64,000 nt of DNA from HKCCE3408 sp038530555 (GTDB lineage Bacteria > Pseudomonadota > Alphaproteobacteria > Rhodobacterales > Rhodobacteraceae), in assembly GCA_038530555.1 (NCBI GenBank), contig JBCBCN010000006.1:1-64000 (forward strand). The letters run 5' to 3'. A program made the position numbers and the translations under genes. Shown here in pieces: positions 37,430 to 46,977 of the stretch; position 1 is the stretch's first letter; every line of letters begins with the position of its first letter. The notes beneath the pieces are model-generated. The model saw only the letters and a list, made by a program, of their open reading frames with translations, was not told the DNA's origin and did no database searches.

Positions 37430-38364
37430 GCTTCGCTGCTCCGCTCATTTGGGCGGCTGCGGCTCGAGGAAAAGCCCCGCACCGGCTGCAATACCCGGGC
37501 GCAGGCTTGCAAAAGCGCGCGGGCGGGCGCCACATCATTCGGTTTCGGGAGCTCGACCGGCTGAGCATCGCCGGTCACCTTCATCACGACGAGCGAAATA
37601 TTGTCTTGTTCGGGATCGGCGAGCGCCATCACGCCGCCTACTAGAGCATCGGCGATGGATTTGCTGTCGCCACCGGCCACGCGGCCCAACAGATCTTCGA
37701 TCTGATCCTCGGGCAGGTATTGAAGCCCGTCGCTGGCCACCAGAACGATATCGCCCGCCGTCAGGGGCGTCGCGTCGTCGGGGCAATCGATGGCGGGGAT
37801 TTGTTCGCCGATCAGGGCTGAGGTCAAACAATTGCGCTGGGGATGCTCGGCGGCGGCGGCCTCGTCGATCAGGCCCTGTTTGGCCATCATGTCGATCTGC
37901 GGCGCCATCGAATGATCCTCATTCAGGCGCAAAAGCGCGCCGGCACGGTAGAGATAAAGCAGGCTGTCGCCGACTGAGATCCAGTGCAGCTTGTCGCGGT
38001 CGACCATCGTCGCCACAACCGTGCCGCCCATACCCGAGGTCGAGGGGTTTGTGTCGATCTGGCTGCGAAGGCATTCATTGGCCACATCCACCGAATGGCG
38101 CAGAAGCGAGGGCACGTCAGCCTCATCGGATGGGTCGCGCAGAGTAAGTTCCGCGAACATCTCGGTGACGATCAACCGGCTGGCAATATCTCCGGCCGCA
38201 TGCCCGCCCATACCGTCGCTTAGCACGGCAAAGCCCGTCTCCACACCTTGTGGAAACGCCGTGACCAGCGCGTCTTCCTGGCGTTCGCGGGCGCCCTGGT
38301 TGAGCGCCGAGGCCACATCCAGGCCCAGCGTGATAGCCACTTCTGGTGCCCCCAATCTAGACAT
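37426..38364 (-). CDS. PP2C-family Ser/Thr protein phosphatase
   Basis: A metal-dependent protein phosphatase of 312 residues from the chosen start. Core motifs are intact: RQEDALVTA, VLSDGMGGHAAGD, GGTVVATMV, ISVGDSLLYLYR, LVASDGLQYLP and DNISLVVMKV. The C-terminal 40 residues are basic and unstructured. A second Met six codons upstream is possible, but GGAGG lies at better distance from the chosen one. It should reverse phosphorylation by the kinase encoded two genes upstream. Confidence 0.9.
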   Translation of the reverse strand: MSRLGAPEVAITLGLDVASALNQGARERQEDALVTAFPQGVETGFAVLSDGMGGHAAGDIASRLIVTEMFAELTLRDPSDEADVPSLLRHSVDVANECLRSQIDTNPSTSGMGGTVVATMVDRDKLHWISVGDSLLYLYRAGALLRLNEDHSMAPQIDMMAKQGLIDEAAAAEHPQRNCLTSALIGEQIPAIDCPDDATPLTAGDIVLVASDGLQYLPEDQIEDLLGRVAGGDSKSIADALVGGVMALADPEQDNISLVVMKVTGDAQPVELPKPNDVAPARALLQACARVLQPVRGFSSSRSRPNERSSEA

Positions 38365-39478
38365 CCGCGTCAGCGCCTCCATCTCCGAACTCTGCCTCGT
38401 TCTCGACCCAGCTGAAATCCGGGCCGCAGAGCGCGACGAAGCGCAGCGTGGTTTTGCCGATGCGGATCAGATCGCCGTCCGACAGCTCTTCGGTGGCCAG
38501 AACAGGCGTGCCGTTGCGACGTACCACGTTCGACTTGCCGCCGTGGCCGATGAAGAACTTGTTTTGTTCTTCATCATAGGCGACCGAGGCGTGGTTCTGG
38601 CGTGAGATACTGGTATCTCCGAAGTCCAGACTGATCGCCTGATCCTCGGCCCGTCCAATCGTCGAGACAGAAGTCGAGACGATGAACGAGGCACCGCGAC
38701 CGGGCCCGTCGATGACGACGATCCAACCGGCCGGATAGCGAGCCTCGCTTGCCAGGGCAGCGCTTTCGAAAACATCCTTGGTGACGTTTTGGGCATGGAA
38801 GCCCAAGATCCGTGTCTTGGCCTTCGCGCCCGAGCGACGCTGGTTTGGCTGTGCTTCGGCGGTGGCTCCACCGCCATCGTCAGAGCGCGCAGGCGTATTT
38901 AGCACAAGCGGCGTAGATTTGATCTTGCGCGAGACCGGGCGCGTGGACGGTGCCGAGGCCTCATCCATGTCCCAGATTTGCCGGTTGCCACCCGCCTCAT
39001 TATTTGGCGGTGTCGGCGCCTGCGGCGCGCGGGCGCGCCGCGTGATCGGTGCCCTTGCTTGCGGCGGCTCGGATGGGGCAGGGGGTGCGCTGCGCGGGGG
39101 CATGTCGGCGGGGCGCATGCGCGGCGCATCATCGGCGTTGGGCACGGGGCGCGCCGGGCCCGGAGAAGGTGTGGGCGCGGAACCGCGGTAATGCTCAGCT
39201 TCACGCGGGATTGCTGCGCTGGGCGCTTGGCCCGGGGGCACGGGTCGCGACGGGGTCGCAATCGCGGAAGACGGCGCCATTTCGGCATTGCTACGGGCGC
39301 CCGGCTCGGCGCTGCGCGGGGCCAGCGCGGCCAGGCGGTCACGCTGCGTCGGAGCGCTCTGTGCGGCGTCAAGTGGGGCCACTGGATCGTTCAAGCGGGC
39401 TGGTTCACCGCGCCCATGCGCGACCGGGTTGCCGTCGGGAATACCGTTAGGGGCCGTGTTATCGTCGTAGTTTGCCAC
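38357..39478 (-). CDS. FHA-domain protein with long Pro/Ala-rich N-terminus
   Basis: A 373-residue protein. Residues 1-200 are Pro/Ala/Arg-rich and disordered, with many Ser/Thr that could be kinase targets. Residues about 240-345 form a forkhead-associated domain with the phosphothreonine-binding pattern (STIGRAEDQAISL, SISRQNHASV, SNVVRRNGTPV). The start codon is GTG behind AGAGG. It sits between kinase and phosphatase genes and overlaps the latter, so it is probably the phospho-dependent adaptor of the system. Confidence 0.88.
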   Translation of the reverse strand: MANYDDNTAPNGIPDGNPVAHGRGEPARLNDPVAPLDAAQSAPTQRDRLAALAPRSAEPGARSNAEMAPSSAIATPSRPVPPGQAPSAAIPREAEHYRGSAPTPSPGPARPVPNADDAPRMRPADMPPRSAPPAPSEPPQARAPITRRARAPQAPTPPNNEAGGNRQIWDMDEASAPSTRPVSRKIKSTPLVLNTPARSDDGGGATAEAQPNQRRSGAKAKTRILGFHAQNVTKDVFESAALASEARYPAGWIVVIDGPGRGASFIVSTSVSTIGRAEDQAISLDFGDTSISRQNHASVAYDEEQNKFFIGHGGKSNVVRRNGTPVLATEELSDGDLIRIGKTTLRFVALCGPDFSWVENEAEFGDGGADADV

Positions 39479-39496
39479 CGTTCATGCCTCTCTAAA

Positions 39497-40831
39497 TTAT
39501 TGTCCGCGGGCTTTCGCGAAGCCTGGGAAGAATTTCCGGCGGCCCGACATCATGCGCTTGAGCGAGCCAGGCTCGGATTGTGCTTGAGATTGCGCCGCTT
39601 CGTGCGCCGCGGCCGCCGCAGCAGCGAGGGCGGCCTCCTTTTCAGCGCGCACCGCTTGCTCTTTGGCCTCTTGCTCGGCCTGCAAAGCGGCTTGTTCTTC
39701 GGCAAGTATCGCCGCTTCTTCCTCGGCTTGCGCCCGCGCTGCGGCCTCGGCCTTCTGGCGCGCTTCTTCGGCGGCGCGCCGCTTGGCCGCTGCAGCCTCT
39801 TCGGCGCGGATGCGTTCGGCGGCCTTCTCGCGCGCCAGGGTTTTGCGGAAATCGGCCACCAACCGGGTAACCTTTTCCTCAAGCTCGCGGTCGTTCTCTG
39901 CGGCTGCCATCAAGATTTTACGGCGGCGATCCATGTCGACCATATCGCGCCAGACGGGCGCCGTCGGCAGACGGTCTTTCGGGAAGATGCTCAGGCAGGC
40001 ATTGATCGCGTCGATGAAATGCTCGTCATAGCCCTCGATATCCTCGAGCGGCTCAAGCGGATCGGGGGCGTTACGCGCCGCGGCAGAGACCCGCATATTC
40101 GAGGATGGCGGCGCGATGCCGCTGAGCAAATGGTAAAACGTCGCCGCCAGTGCATAGAGGTCGCTTGAATAAACCTGCGCGGTGCCTTGGAGGTAAAACT
40201 CCTGCGGGGAGTAGCCGTCCTTGACCGTCAAAACCTTCGACAGAACTCGGCTCACGCGCGTCGCGCTTTCGCGTGCAGCGCCGAAATCGATCATCACGGG
40301 CGTGTTGTCTTCGCCGATGATGATGTTGTCGGGTGAGATATCGCGATGCAGGATGTCGCGGCTGTGGATGTAGTCGAGCGCCTCCAGGCATTGGATTAAA
40401 AGCTGACGCACATCTTCAGGGGTGAAGCGGTTTGGCTCATCCTCGATGATCTCCAGCAGGTTGCGCCCGGCGACGTAATCCATCGCCATGTAGGCCGTAC
40501 CGTTGTCGTGAAAGATTTGGTGCACGCCGACGATGTAGGGATGCTGAAGCTCGGCCAGGGCGCGGGCTTCTTTTTCGAAGAGCTCTAGGATCTCGGCAAA
40601 CTCGTCTTCTGAGTTGCTGGAACGTAGGCGGACCGAGCCGGATGTGCGGTGGCACATGGCGCTGGGGAAGCACTCTTTGATGACGACGCGGCGGTTCAGG
40701 CTGTCGCGGGCCAGGTAGGTGATGCCGAATCCCCCGGCATTGAGGTACCCTTCGATGACGTACTGACCGCCGCAAAGCTGGGCGCCAGGGGGGAGTTCGT
40801 CCCCATAGGTATCCTGTTGATCAACCGACAT
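39497..40831 (-). CDS. eukaryotic-type Ser/Thr protein kinase
   Basis: A 444-residue cytosolic kinase. Residues about 20-285 are the kinase domain: glycine loop NAGGFGITYLARD, Lys in RVVIKE, catalytic loop ILHRDISPDNIII, metal loop MIDFGAARES and activation segment end GYSPQEFY. Residues about 300-415 are a long Ala/Glu/Arg-rich coiled coil, and the C-terminus is basic (SGRRKFFPGFAKARG). No membrane helix or PASTA domain is present, unlike PknB. It is the first gene of the cluster, so its promoter should lie in 40,832-41,242. Confidence 0.92.
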   Translation of the reverse strand: MSVDQQDTYGDELPPGAQLCGGQYVIEGYLNAGGFGITYLARDSLNRRVVIKECFPSAMCHRTSGSVRLRSSNSEDEFAEILELFEKEARALAELQHPYIVGVHQIFHDNGTAYMAMDYVAGRNLLEIIEDEPNRFTPEDVRQLLIQCLEALDYIHSRDILHRDISPDNIIIGEDNTPVMIDFGAARESATRVSRVLSKVLTVKDGYSPQEFYLQGTAQVYSSDLYALAATFYHLLSGIAPPSSNMRVSAAARNAPDPLEPLEDIEGYDEHFIDAINACLSIFPKDRLPTAPVWRDMVDMDRRRKILMAAAENDRELEEKVTRLVADFRKTLAREKAAERIRAEEAAAAKRRAAEEARQKAEAAARAQAEEEAAILAEEQAALQAEQEAKEQAVRAEKEAALAAAAAAAHEAAQSQAQSEPGSLKRMMSGRRKFFPGFAKARGQ

Positions 40832-41242
40832 TTTATCGAGCCACCGGAAAGAGAATTCTGCCTGGCCGTACTGGGCCTATACGCAACTTTGGAACCAATT
40901 TGTTTACGGCTATTGCAGTGCTAAAAAGTGACGGGAAAAAGGCGCTCAGCAGAAGAAAATGCGTCACTTAATCTAAGTGCAATCGATCAAGGTTTTGACG
41001 GCCCTCCGGAATGTTTCGCAGGACCGACACAGCAGTTATTGCGCAAGTTAAGAACGTCGCCCGGGCGCAGGTATAATCACCGCGCTCGGGCACTGCGTTC
41101 GGGGCTGTGGCGTGAATGCCATGGACCCGCCCGGTGGCAGCATTATGGCGTCGCGCGACATTGCGCTTTGAGGTCGATCATGCGACCCATACTCAAACGG
41201 AGCGACACGCTGCCCCACGCTCCGGCAACACACCCTGGGGGG
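40832..41242. promoter_or_regulatory. divergent promoter region between kinase operon and tolC-like gene
   Basis: A 411-base region from which the kinase operon runs left and the outer-membrane gene right. A TATAAT hexamer lies at 41,072-41,077 on the plus strand, with TTAAGA about 18 bases upstream: a plausible but unproven promoter 165 bases before the tolC-like start. A purine-rich GGGGGG lies directly before that ATG. Confidence 0.4.
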
Positions 41243-42634
41243 ATGTCGATGCAGAAGTTTCGCGGTTACTTTCAGACGGTGTTTTCAGGGCTCTTGAGCC
41301 TCGCGCTAAGCTGCGGCGCTCTCACGACAGCGGCCCATGCCAATTCCCTGCAAGAAGCCCTGGCGACGGCCTACAGAAATTCCGATCTGCTTGAGCAGAA
41401 CCGACAGCTTCTGCGCCTGCAGGATGAGGGCGTCGCCCAGCAAATCGCGGGTCTCAGACCCATCGTTAGCCTCAACGCGTCGGCCACGCGCAATTCCGGC
41501 TCGTCCGAGACAATCAGCTCGCTGCAACTGGTGGCCGACCTGCTGATATTTGACAACGGCGGCTCTCGTATTTTGGTGGAGGCGGCGCGTGAGCAGGTCT
41601 CGGCCGCGCGGTTCGGCCTGATCGATCTGGAGCAGGTCGTGCTGCTCAACGCGGTGCAGGCCTACGTGAATGTCTGGCGTGACACCCAGGTCGCCCAGGT
41701 CCGCGACAGCAATGTCCGCGTCGTCACCCAGCAATTGCGCGCTGCGCGCGACCGTTTCGAAGTGGGCGAGGATACCCGCACCGATGTGGCCCAGGCCGAG
41801 GCGCAACTGGCCGCCGCGGTTTCTTCCCTAGCGGCGGCGCGCGGTCAGCTTGAGATCTCCGAAGAGCTCTATATCATCGCTGTCGGTGCGCGGCCGAATT
41901 TCCATGGCGGCCCCGGCGCGCTTCCGCATATCCCGACCTCCGAGAGCGAGGCCGATCACATCGCGCGCCAAACCCATCCCTCGATCCTGCAGCTTCAGCG
42001 CGTCACCCGCGCCAATGAATTGTCTCTCGATGCCGCGCGCAGTGACTATGGCCCGACGATCACCCTGCGCGCGCAAACCGGCGAAACCTTCGGGGGCCTG
42101 CAAGACGGCTACGGCTCGTCGATCAGCCTGAACCTCACTCAGCCGATTTATCGCGGCGGTCAGCTTTTCGCGCTGGAACGCTCGGCCATTGCGCAATTGG
42201 CCGCCTCGCAAGCGCAGCTCAACCAGCAGGTGCGCGTGATCATCCAGGAGGTCGGCAATGCCTATGCCCGCCTGCGGATCGCTAATGCGCAAATCCGCGC
42301 CTCTGAGCAACAGATCCGCGCCCAGGACCTCGCGCTGCAAGGCGTTCAGGAAGAGGCGTCGCTGGGTGCTCGAACCACGCTCGATGTGCTCGATGCCGAA
42401 CAGGCTTTGCTCGATGCGCGGATCGGGCGGATCCAGGCGCAAGCCGATCTCTATGTCGCCGCCTATTCCGCGCTGTCAGCCATGGGTTTGCTGACAGTTG
42501 AGAATTTGCACCTGCCCGTCGCGGAATACGATCCGACCGCCTATTCCAACGAGTTTTCGAACGCGCCGGCCCGCATCCCCAGTGAGCAGGGCGACCGGCT
42601 CGACGCGCTGCTTGAGCGGCTCGGGCGCAACTAG
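41243..42634 (+). CDS. TolC-family outer membrane efflux protein
   Basis: A 463-residue protein starting MSMQKFRGYF behind GGGGGG, with a signal peptide ending around residue 36 (LTTAAHA). Two repeated OEP domains are visible, each with long helices (ARDRFEVGEDTRTDVAQAEA; GVQEEASLGARTTLDVLDAE) and beta-strand parts (SISLNLTQPIYRGGQL). It should form a trimeric outer-membrane channel for type I secretion or RND pumps. The frame is open for 105 more codons upstream, but signal peptide and ribosome binding site fix this start. The RTX gene at 6579-9326 would have needed such a channel. Confidence 0.92.
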   Translation: MSMQKFRGYFQTVFSGLLSLALSCGALTTAAHANSLQEALATAYRNSDLLEQNRQLLRLQDEGVAQQIAGLRPIVSLNASATRNSGSSETISSLQLVADLLIFDNGGSRILVEAAREQVSAARFGLIDLEQVVLLNAVQAYVNVWRDTQVAQVRDSNVRVVTQQLRAARDRFEVGEDTRTDVAQAEAQLAAAVSSLAAARGQLEISEELYIIAVGARPNFHGGPGALPHIPTSESEADHIARQTHPSILQLQRVTRANELSLDAARSDYGPTITLRAQTGETFGGLQDGYGSSISLNLTQPIYRGGQLFALERSAIAQLAASQAQLNQQVRVIIQEVGNAYARLRIANAQIRASEQQIRAQDLALQGVQEEASLGARTTLDVLDAEQALLDARIGRIQAQADLYVAAYSALSAMGLLTVENLHLPVAEYDPTAYSNEFSNAPARIPSEQGDRLDALLERLGRN

Positions 42635-42802
42635 ACGCAACATCTGGGCCCTGCGGCGGATTGGCCGCATCTTTACCAGCTTCACGCGGCAAGCGTTGTC
42701 AGCCGAGCCGCACGCGGTTAACCTCTTAATCGCAATGGGCGGCCGAGATTTTGGGGCGGCGTCGTCCCCGATTGAGCCCAGGCGATTAAGGAGATCTGGC
42801 CC

Positions 42803-44449
42803 ATGAGTGACGCTGCCAAACACGACGATATCGAGGATGTGCTTTCCTCGATTCGCCGCCTCGTCGCCGATGGCCGGGCGGAGCCGGGGCCTCACGCCGA
42901 CGACGATGGAGCGGATGACGACACCAGCGAGCACGAAGGCGATACCGCATCCGATGCGCACGCAACAGACTACGATGAGCTGCCCGATCCCGGTGAAAAA
43001 CTCCTTCTGACCGCAGCCCTGCGTGTGCCGGATCCCGAAGATCCCTACCGTGCAATTGAGCCCGCCGATGACCTGGACAGCGCGGCGGACGCAGCCGTAT
43101 CCGAGAGCTCAGAGGACGACCCAAGCCCGGTGGACGCTGAAGAGTATGGGACCGAAGAACACGAGGGCGAAGAGAACGGCGGCGAAGTACACGAGGGCGA
43201 AGAAAACGGGGGCGAAGAAAACTGGGACGGCACGGGGGAGCCTGATCAAGACGCAGACAGCCACTGGAACCGCGACTGGGAGGATGCTTCTGCTGACGCC
43301 CAGGACCATGACGTTCAGGAGGATGGGGAGACCCAAGACAATGGGTCTGACACTGACGCCAAAGATTTCGAGGCCGCCGAGGTTGATCACGAAGCTGATC
43401 ATGGCGACGAAAGTTGGACCGGCGACGCGCAACCTGAAGACCAAGATCCTGACGATAGTTCAGACGGCGGTAATGAGGCGAGCTCCGACGATCCGGAAGG
43501 CACCCATTTGGGATCCGATCAGGAAACGGCTGACGTCAGCGTAGAAGAGGACCCGTCCGCGCCCGACACATTCCCGCTTAGCCAAATCGCCGACATGGTT
43601 GCGCGCCATGAAGGTGAGCTCGCCGATGAAGACTTATCCGAAGCGACCGGGCAGATCGTGCAATTCCGCCGGGCCGGAGCGGAGGCTGAGGGCGCCTCTA
43701 TTGCCGAGGTCTCTGACGTCGCGGCCGACGAAACTGACGAAGACGAAACTGACGAAGATGCCGCGCTCCATGCTGTACGTGACGCGCTTGAGGACGCCGC
43801 CGCTTCCGACGGCGAGGAGGACGACGCGTCTGAAGACGTGCAGGCCACAGATGTGGACGTAGACGCCCCAGACGCGCAAGATGCCGACGCACAGGATCCC
43901 GAAGCGCAGGATGTTGAGGAAATCGAAGAAACTGCGGGTGAATTCGAACCCGAACAGGGCGACGCAGACTGGCCTGAAATCGGCAGCACCGCCGCCGCTT
44001 TGAGCGTCGCAGCGGCCCGCGGTGTCCATCCCGATGCCGCCGCCGCACGCACTGCGGATCTGGCGGAGTATGCTTTCACCTCCGAGCGCTCATCGCGCAT
44101 CTCGCTGGCCGATCCGCTCAGCGCCGCGCCGCCGCCAGCCGATGAGCCTCTGAGCGAAGAAATTGCCGATCACGGGGCCGGCTCAGGCAATACCAACGCC
44201 CCGGCAAGCGATCACCGCCTCGAATACGGCCAGGCACCGGGCCAAAGCTTTGCCGATGACGGCTTCGACGCCGATCTCGACGATGAAGCCGAGGCCGATA
44301 TGCTCGACGAGGAGGCGCTGCGCGACTTCATTCGTCAGGTCGTGCGCGAGGAACTCCAAGGCGCCCTGGGCCAGCGGATCACGCGCAATGTCCGCAAGAT
44401 GGTGCGCCGGGAAATCCGCCTCGCCCTGGCGGCGGAAACACTGGAATAA
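42803..44449 (+). CDS. PopZ-like (DUF2497-type) very acidic protein
   Basis: A 548-residue protein. A short N-terminal helix (IEDVLSSIRRLVADG) and a conserved C-terminal helical region (LDEEALRDFIRQVVREELQG and RKMVRREIRLALA) flank about 430 residues of extremely Asp/Glu-rich, low-complexity linker with tandem motifs such as EGEENGGE. This layout matches PopZ, the polar organising protein of alphaproteobacteria, though the linker is unusually long. It would form polar condensates that anchor chromosome-segregation and signalling proteins. Homology is inferred from the two terminal motifs. Confidence 0.6.
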   Translation: MSDAAKHDDIEDVLSSIRRLVADGRAEPGPHADDDGADDDTSEHEGDTASDAHATDYDELPDPGEKLLLTAALRVPDPEDPYRAIEPADDLDSAADAAVSESSEDDPSPVDAEEYGTEEHEGEENGGEVHEGEENGGEENWDGTGEPDQDADSHWNRDWEDASADAQDHDVQEDGETQDNGSDTDAKDFEAAEVDHEADHGDESWTGDAQPEDQDPDDSSDGGNEASSDDPEGTHLGSDQETADVSVEEDPSAPDTFPLSQIADMVARHEGELADEDLSEATGQIVQFRRAGAEAEGASIAEVSDVAADETDEDETDEDAALHAVRDALEDAAASDGEEDDASEDVQATDVDVDAPDAQDADAQDPEAQDVEEIEETAGEFEPEQGDADWPEIGSTAAALSVAAARGVHPDAAAARTADLAEYAFTSERSSRISLADPLSAAPPPADEPLSEEIADHGAGSGNTNAPASDHRLEYGQAPGQSFADDGFDADLDDEAEADMLDEEALRDFIRQVVREELQGALGQRITRNVRKMVRREIRLALAAETLE

Positions 44450-44501
44450 CCGGGTCACAGGCCGTAGGTGAAAAGGACCTGCAGCAAAGGTCCCCGCCGG
44501 T

Positions 44502-45305
44502 ATGTTCCTGCCCTTTCGCGATCACAACCCGTCCGAACGCCTGCCGATCGTCACTTATCTATTGATCGCCGCGAATGTCGGCATCTTTCTGCTCTACTAT
44601 CCGCAGCTGTCCGGCAGCCCCGCAGCTTTGTTCGCCTTCTACAATGACTGGGCGATGATCCCGCAAGAAGTGGCGTTTGGCGACGACCGGCACACGCTGA
44701 TTAGCTCGATGTTCCTGCATGGCGGCTGGATGCATCTGGGCGGCAATATGCTGTTTCTTTGGCTCTATGGCGACAATATCGAAGACCTTCTAGGCCCGCT
44801 GAAGTACCTGGGCTTCTACCTCGCTTCGGGGCTTGCGGCGGGGCTGGGGCATCTGCTGGCCGATCCCGGCTCTCCGGTGCCGACCGTGGGCGCCTCAGGG
44901 GCGATTGCCGGGGTGATGGGCGCCTATCTGGTCTTGTTCCCGCGCGCCCGCGTCGATGTGTTGATCTTCTTCGTCATCATCGTGCGGGTGATCACCGTGC
45001 CCGCCTTCGCGCTGTTGGCGCTGTGGTTCGGGATGCAGATTTTCAACGGTCTGGCTGCGCAGCAGGGTGTCGGTGGCGTGGCCTACTGGGCGCATATCGT
45101 GGGCTTTGTCGCGGGCATTATCTTGATCCTGCCGCTCTGGCTCAGGCTTGGCGGGCCAAGCTATTGGGGCCGCAATCACGGGCGTCCGCCGCATAACGAA
45201 ATGCTCACGACGATCGATCGACGCTCGCCTCTGCCGCGTGTGCAACGCCACCGCGGCACCAGTATCGTGCCCAGCCGGATCCCGACCGCCGGGCGGCCCC
45301 GCTGA
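44502..45305 (+). CDS. rhomboid-family intramembrane serine protease
   Basis: A 267-residue membrane protein with six predicted helices. The family signatures are present: HGGWMHLGGNMLFLWLYG (helix 2 region), the catalytic Ser in VGASGAIAGVMGAY (about residue 132) and the catalytic His in AYWAHIVGFVAG (about 196). It cleaves membrane proteins within the bilayer. The basic 40-residue tail is cytosolic. It is convergent with the EF-P gene, with six bases between the two stops. Confidence 0.93.
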   Translation: MFLPFRDHNPSERLPIVTYLLIAANVGIFLLYYPQLSGSPAALFAFYNDWAMIPQEVAFGDDRHTLISSMFLHGGWMHLGGNMLFLWLYGDNIEDLLGPLKYLGFYLASGLAAGLGHLLADPGSPVPTVGASGAIAGVMGAYLVLFPRARVDVLIFFVIIVRVITVPAFALLALWFGMQIFNGLAAQQGVGGVAYWAHIVGFVAGIILILPLWLRLGGPSYWGRNHGRPPHNEMLTTIDRRSPLPRVQRHRGTSIVPSRIPTAGRPR

Positions 45306-45311
45306 TCCAGT

Positions 45312-45875
45312 TTAGGCCCGCTCGGCGTATTCCATCGTCTCCGTGTTCACGACGATCTGCTCATCCTGGCCCACGAAGGGCGGCACCATGACCTTCACGC
45401 CGTTGTCCAGGATCGCCGGTTTGAAGCTGTTGGCGGCGGTCTGTCCCTTCACCACCGGCTCGGTCTCGGAAATGGTGCAGGTGACTTTCTGCGGCAGCGT
45501 CGCGTTGAGCGCCTCGGCCTCGTAGAACTCGACCACGATGGTCATCCCGTCCTGAAGAAACGGACGCCGATCACCCAAAAGGTCCGCAGGCAACTCGATC
45601 TGCTCATAGGTCTCGGTATCCATGAACACGAGCATCCCATCGGTCTCATAAAGGAACTGCTGGTCCTTCTGCTCCAGGCGCACGCGCTCGACCTTGTCGG
45701 CGGAGCGGAAGCGCTCGTTGAGCTTTGAGCCGTTTCGCAGATTTCGCAGTTCGACCTGGGCGAAGGCCCCGCCCTTGCCGGGTTTCACATGATCGACCTT
45801 CACCGCCGCCCACAAACCGCCATTGTGCTCCAGAACGTTGCCGGGCCGGATTTCGTTACCGTTGATCTTCGCCAT
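45312..45875 (-). CDS. efp: elongation factor P
   Basis: A 187-residue EF-P with the usual three beta-barrel domains. The N-terminal loop VKPGKGGAF carries the Lys that is modified in EpmA-type systems; the Arg-type loop is absent. It binds ribosomes stalled at proline runs, and several proteins in this window (FHA, pseudo-GTPase) are Pro-rich. The start MAKINGNEIRPGN was chosen because it matches the family and GGAGG precedes it; the frame is open 20 codons further upstream. Confidence 0.96.
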   Translation of the reverse strand: MAKINGNEIRPGNVLEHNGGLWAAVKVDHVKPGKGGAFAQVELRNLRNGSKLNERFRSADKVERVRLEQKDQQFLYETDGMLVFMDTETYEQIELPADLLGDRRPFLQDGMTIVVEFYEAEALNATLPQKVTCTISETEPVVKGQTAANSFKPAILDNGVKVMVPPFVGQDEQIVVNTETMEYAERA

Positions 45876-46152
45876 TGCCAGCCTCCAAACGCTGCGGTGG
45901 CCCCGGAGCACCGCACGCGGCGCAACTGGGGCCATTTGTCATAATTTTGCCGCAAATCTTGCAGCAAAGGCGGCCGGACCTATATCTTGCGTATCGAAGG
46001 GACGCAACACGCCGGGGTGGTGGTTATTATTGTGCGAGCTATGCGAATGACGCGTGGCTCCTATGCAAAGATTGCATCACAGAATCGAGACAAACCCGTC
46101 ATAAAGGGCGGCACGTCACAAAAAACGCACAATCAAAGTAAGGGACGACGAA

Positions 46153-46485
46153 ATGCGAGATTTCGTTGATGGCACAGCCTTCAACTTCGAACAGGGCCAG
46201 CGCGCGCGCAAGCTTTTCGCCGCCGTGGTTCTCGCGGCGTTGGACGACGCAATCGCGGACGACAAGAAGTATGGAAATGGACCCGAACAGATCGCCCGCT
46301 GGGCGCGGTCGAGAGACGGTCGTGAAGTTTTGAGCTGCGCGGGCATCGACCCCAATGAGCGGGTCGTTGGTGGCCTGATGCAGTTCGTGGAAAACGGCGT
46401 GCGCACCTCTGTGGCCTTGAGCCGCGAGGAGAGCGAGCGGCGCAACGCGGCCGAGGCCGAAGCTGCCGCCGCAGAAGCCGCCTAA
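46153..46485 (+). CDS. conserved Rhodobacterales protein (DUF6280-like)
   Basis: A 110-residue soluble helical protein (RARKLFAAVVLAALDDAIAD, then GPEQIARWARSRDGREVLSCAGIDP split over two helices). It closely resembles a small conserved family of Rhodobacterales that I remember as DUF6280. The last 20 residues are Ala/Glu-rich. It stands alone with its own terminator (46,514-46,546). Function is unknown. Confidence 0.8.
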   Translation: MRDFVDGTAFNFEQGQRARKLFAAVVLAALDDAIADDKKYGNGPEQIARWARSRDGREVLSCAGIDPNERVVGGLMQFVENGVRTSVALSREESERRNAAEAEAAAAEAA

Positions 46486-46513
46486 GACACCCTTCTTCCT
46501 TCGTGGAAGGTTC

Positions 46514-46546
46514 AAAAGCGCGTCCCTCACCGGGGCGCGTTTTTGG
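46514..46546 (+). terminator. rho-independent terminator
   Basis: AAAAGCGCGTCCC, a four-base loop, then CGGGGCGCGTTTTT: a GC-rich stem with a T-run, 29 bases after the stop of the gene at 46,153. This is a textbook intrinsic terminator. Confidence 0.85.
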
Positions 46547-46801
46547 TTTTCAGGGCTAGGCGGTATGATCCTACGCAGCGGGTCTATGGGGCGCCGAAGC
46601 GCGCACGGCTGAGGAACCGCGCCACATCGCTTGACGCAGATCGCGCAGACGTCTCACAGGATGCGATCAAAGTCTCCAGGGTCGGGGTGATGAAACCAAA
46701 GGGACAAGCATAGACCCAAAGGCTCTCACGGTTTCTTCAAAACCGTTGCCACCTGCTGAGGTATCACGTCCATCTCTGACACTTTCTTCGAAAGTGCAGG
46801 T

Positions 46802-46886
46802 TGGTGGCCGCTGAGGGACTCGAACCCTCACGCCCGAAGGCCGCGGATTTTAAGTCCGGTCTGTCTACCAATTCCAGCAAGCGGCC
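46802..46886 (-). tRNA. tRNA-Leu (TAA)
   Basis: The minus strand starts GGCCGCTTGCTGG and ends CTCAGCGGCCACCA, giving a seven-pair acceptor stem with encoded CCA. The anticodon loop ACTTAAAAT has anticodon TAA, a long class II variable arm (GCGGCCTTCGGGCGT) is present, and the T loop GGTTCGAGTCC is canonical. 85 bases in all. Confidence 0.95.
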
Positions 46887-46977
46887 CGCTCCGTAAGCTT
46901 ACGCCGCCTCACGGCCGGATGCGAGTACGTTTTCACCTCAGACGCGGCGATCTCAGCCGCACCGCAACAAGAACAAA

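Noticed and set aside
31697..40831. Type VI secretion locus
   Set aside because: Only the kinase/FHA/phosphatase control trio is present; no sheath, baseplate, Hcp, VgrG or TssM-type gene is seen.
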